Origin: Flavobacteriales bacterium
GTDB lineage: Bacteria; Bacteroidota; Bacteroidia; Flavobacteriales; BACL11
Assembly: GCA_002683775.1 (NCBI GenBank)
Contig: NYTT01000102.1
Coordinates: 1-15,680, forward strand
DNA: 15,680 nt
Reading direction: 5' to 3'
Position 1 is the stretch's first letter. Every line of letters starts with the position of its first letter. A model generated the notes under the pieces. That model had not been told where the DNA came from, made no database searches, and saw nothing but the letters and a program-made list of their open reading frames with translations. The translations under genes and the position numbers were made by a program. Below are positions 15,036 to 15,680 of this stretch, piece after piece.

Positions 15036-15680
15036 TAGAAATTAATTTTTAGTTCAATAGTAGATTCACTACCTTTAATATTAGTTGCTTCAAAATTCTT
15101 ATCATAGAAATGAAATGCTGCATGTCTTAGAAATAAATATGCACCTTCATTTAATTTAATGTCAAAACCAAAACCAATAAAATTTCCAAATTGATCTCTA
15201 GGTTTATATGATGGAATGTAATCTTCACTAACTCCCCAAATTATATCATTGGGATAAGGATCAGTATCATCTACATTTGTAAATTTATTTCCAATTACTC
15301 TTTCTATTCCATATTTTAAAACTAGTGTTGTCCTATTTGTTAATTCATAGCAAGCATCAAATTGCTGATTAAAATGCCTAATAAAGGCTGTAGAATTCAT
15401 TACAGGGAGTATGCTGAAAAAATCCTGGGCAGTATTATAATTAGTAAGAGAGAATAAAAACAAATTCTTAGAAAATAATCTTGTTTTATATTTTAATTGT
15501 AAATCAGATGAACAATAATACTTATCAAATAAAGGATTTCTAGAAATTGTGTCATTATATGGAACTAAATTACCATTTCCATCATTAATTACAATAGAGT
15601 CAGTTACAAACTCAATATATCCACTAGTTGACTTTGTACCGTCTTCATCATAAACATAACCTGTAATTTCTACATTTTCA
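15035..15680 (-). CDS. Outer-membrane barrel-type protein, 5' end missing
   Basis: The frame is open from its stop (15035-15037) to the right edge, so the gene is cut by the window; the codon at 15463 is TTG inside the gene, not a real start. About 214 C-terminal residues are visible. The outermost part begins near ENVEITGYVYDEDGTKS, a beta-rich segment with an NDGNGN stretch, then alternating strands ending ESTIELKINF with a terminal Phe, the usual barrel-insertion signal of outer-membrane proteins. It does not resemble the C-terminus of SusC. It overlaps the following barrel gene by 1 bp. Two different barrel proteins in tandem upstream of surface lipoproteins is notable. The family is not recognised. 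Confidence 0.6.
   Translation of the reverse strand, partial: ENVEITGYVYDEDGTKSTSGYIEFVTDSIVINDGNGNLVPYNDTISRNPLFDKYYCSSDLQLKYKTRLFSKNLFLFSLTNYNTAQDFFSILPVMNSTAFIRHFNQQFDACYELTNRTTLVLKYGIERVIGNKFTNVDDTDPYPNDIIWGVSEDYIPSYKPRDQFGNFIGFGFDIKLNEGAYLFLRHAAFHFYDKNFEATNIKGSESTIELKINF

Noticed and set aside
15461..15463. Start codon for the right-edge protein at 15463
   Set aside because: The codon is TTG, the frame stays open through to base 15680, and the upstream residues continue the same beta-rich pattern; the gene is simply truncated by the window.
1..15680. CRISPR arrays, tRNA/rRNA genes, insertion sequences or att-type direct repeats
   Set aside because: No repeated spacer-like units, cloverleaf-like segments, transposase motifs or flanking repeats were seen on reading either strand.

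Overview
The window looks like a chromosome segment from a marine-type member of the Bacteroidota, most likely Flavobacteriia or a close relative. The DNA is very AT-rich, genes are packed with ATGA-type start/stop overlaps, and Shine-Dalgarno-like sequences are not evident. There is a protein with a type IX secretion (T9SS, Por) C-terminal sorting domain, two lipoproteins with clear lipoboxes, and a carotenoid cluster in a Bacteroidota-like order. Both window ends cut through genes: a phytoene desaturase at the left and an outer-membrane barrel protein at the right.

Left part (1-5906, + strand): one tight, probably co-transcribed run. It holds crtI (5' end missing), crtB, a small exported protein of unknown function, crtZ, a TIGR01777-type NAD(P)-binding epimerase, a SOUL haem-binding protein, msrA and an Fpg/Nei-type DNA glycosylase whose zinc finger has lost its cysteines. 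The first four genes overlap by 4 bp each and the last four are separated by 1-5 bp. The common theme is pigment synthesis plus repair of oxidised protein and DNA, which fits a light or singlet-oxygen stress operon. No lycopene cyclase gene is in view.

Middle (5919-7751, - strand): a umuD-umuC pair (error-prone translesion polymerase and its self-cleaving partner). It converges on the glycosylase gene, and a 10-bp inverted repeat sits across both gene ends, probably a shared terminator. A 128-bp intergenic region upstream of umuD contains a short palindrome.

Right part (7752-15680, - strand): a seven-gene operon-like run read from right to left. It encodes two adjacent outer-membrane barrel-type proteins, a surface lipoprotein with a possible Ca-binding loop, a lipoprotein with two tandem carbohydrate-binding-module-like domains, a T9SS-secreted protein with two tandem beta-sandwich domains, a clan-A-like glycoside hydrolase resembling GH158 (endo-beta-1,3-glucanase) in layout, and a NUDIX-fold winged-helix regulator with a dead NUDIX box. 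This looks like a glycan binding/degradation locus with its own sugar-sensing regulator, but no SusC/SusD pair is visible. That is the most unusual feature of the window. The substrate assignment (a beta-1,3-glucan such as laminarin) is inference only.
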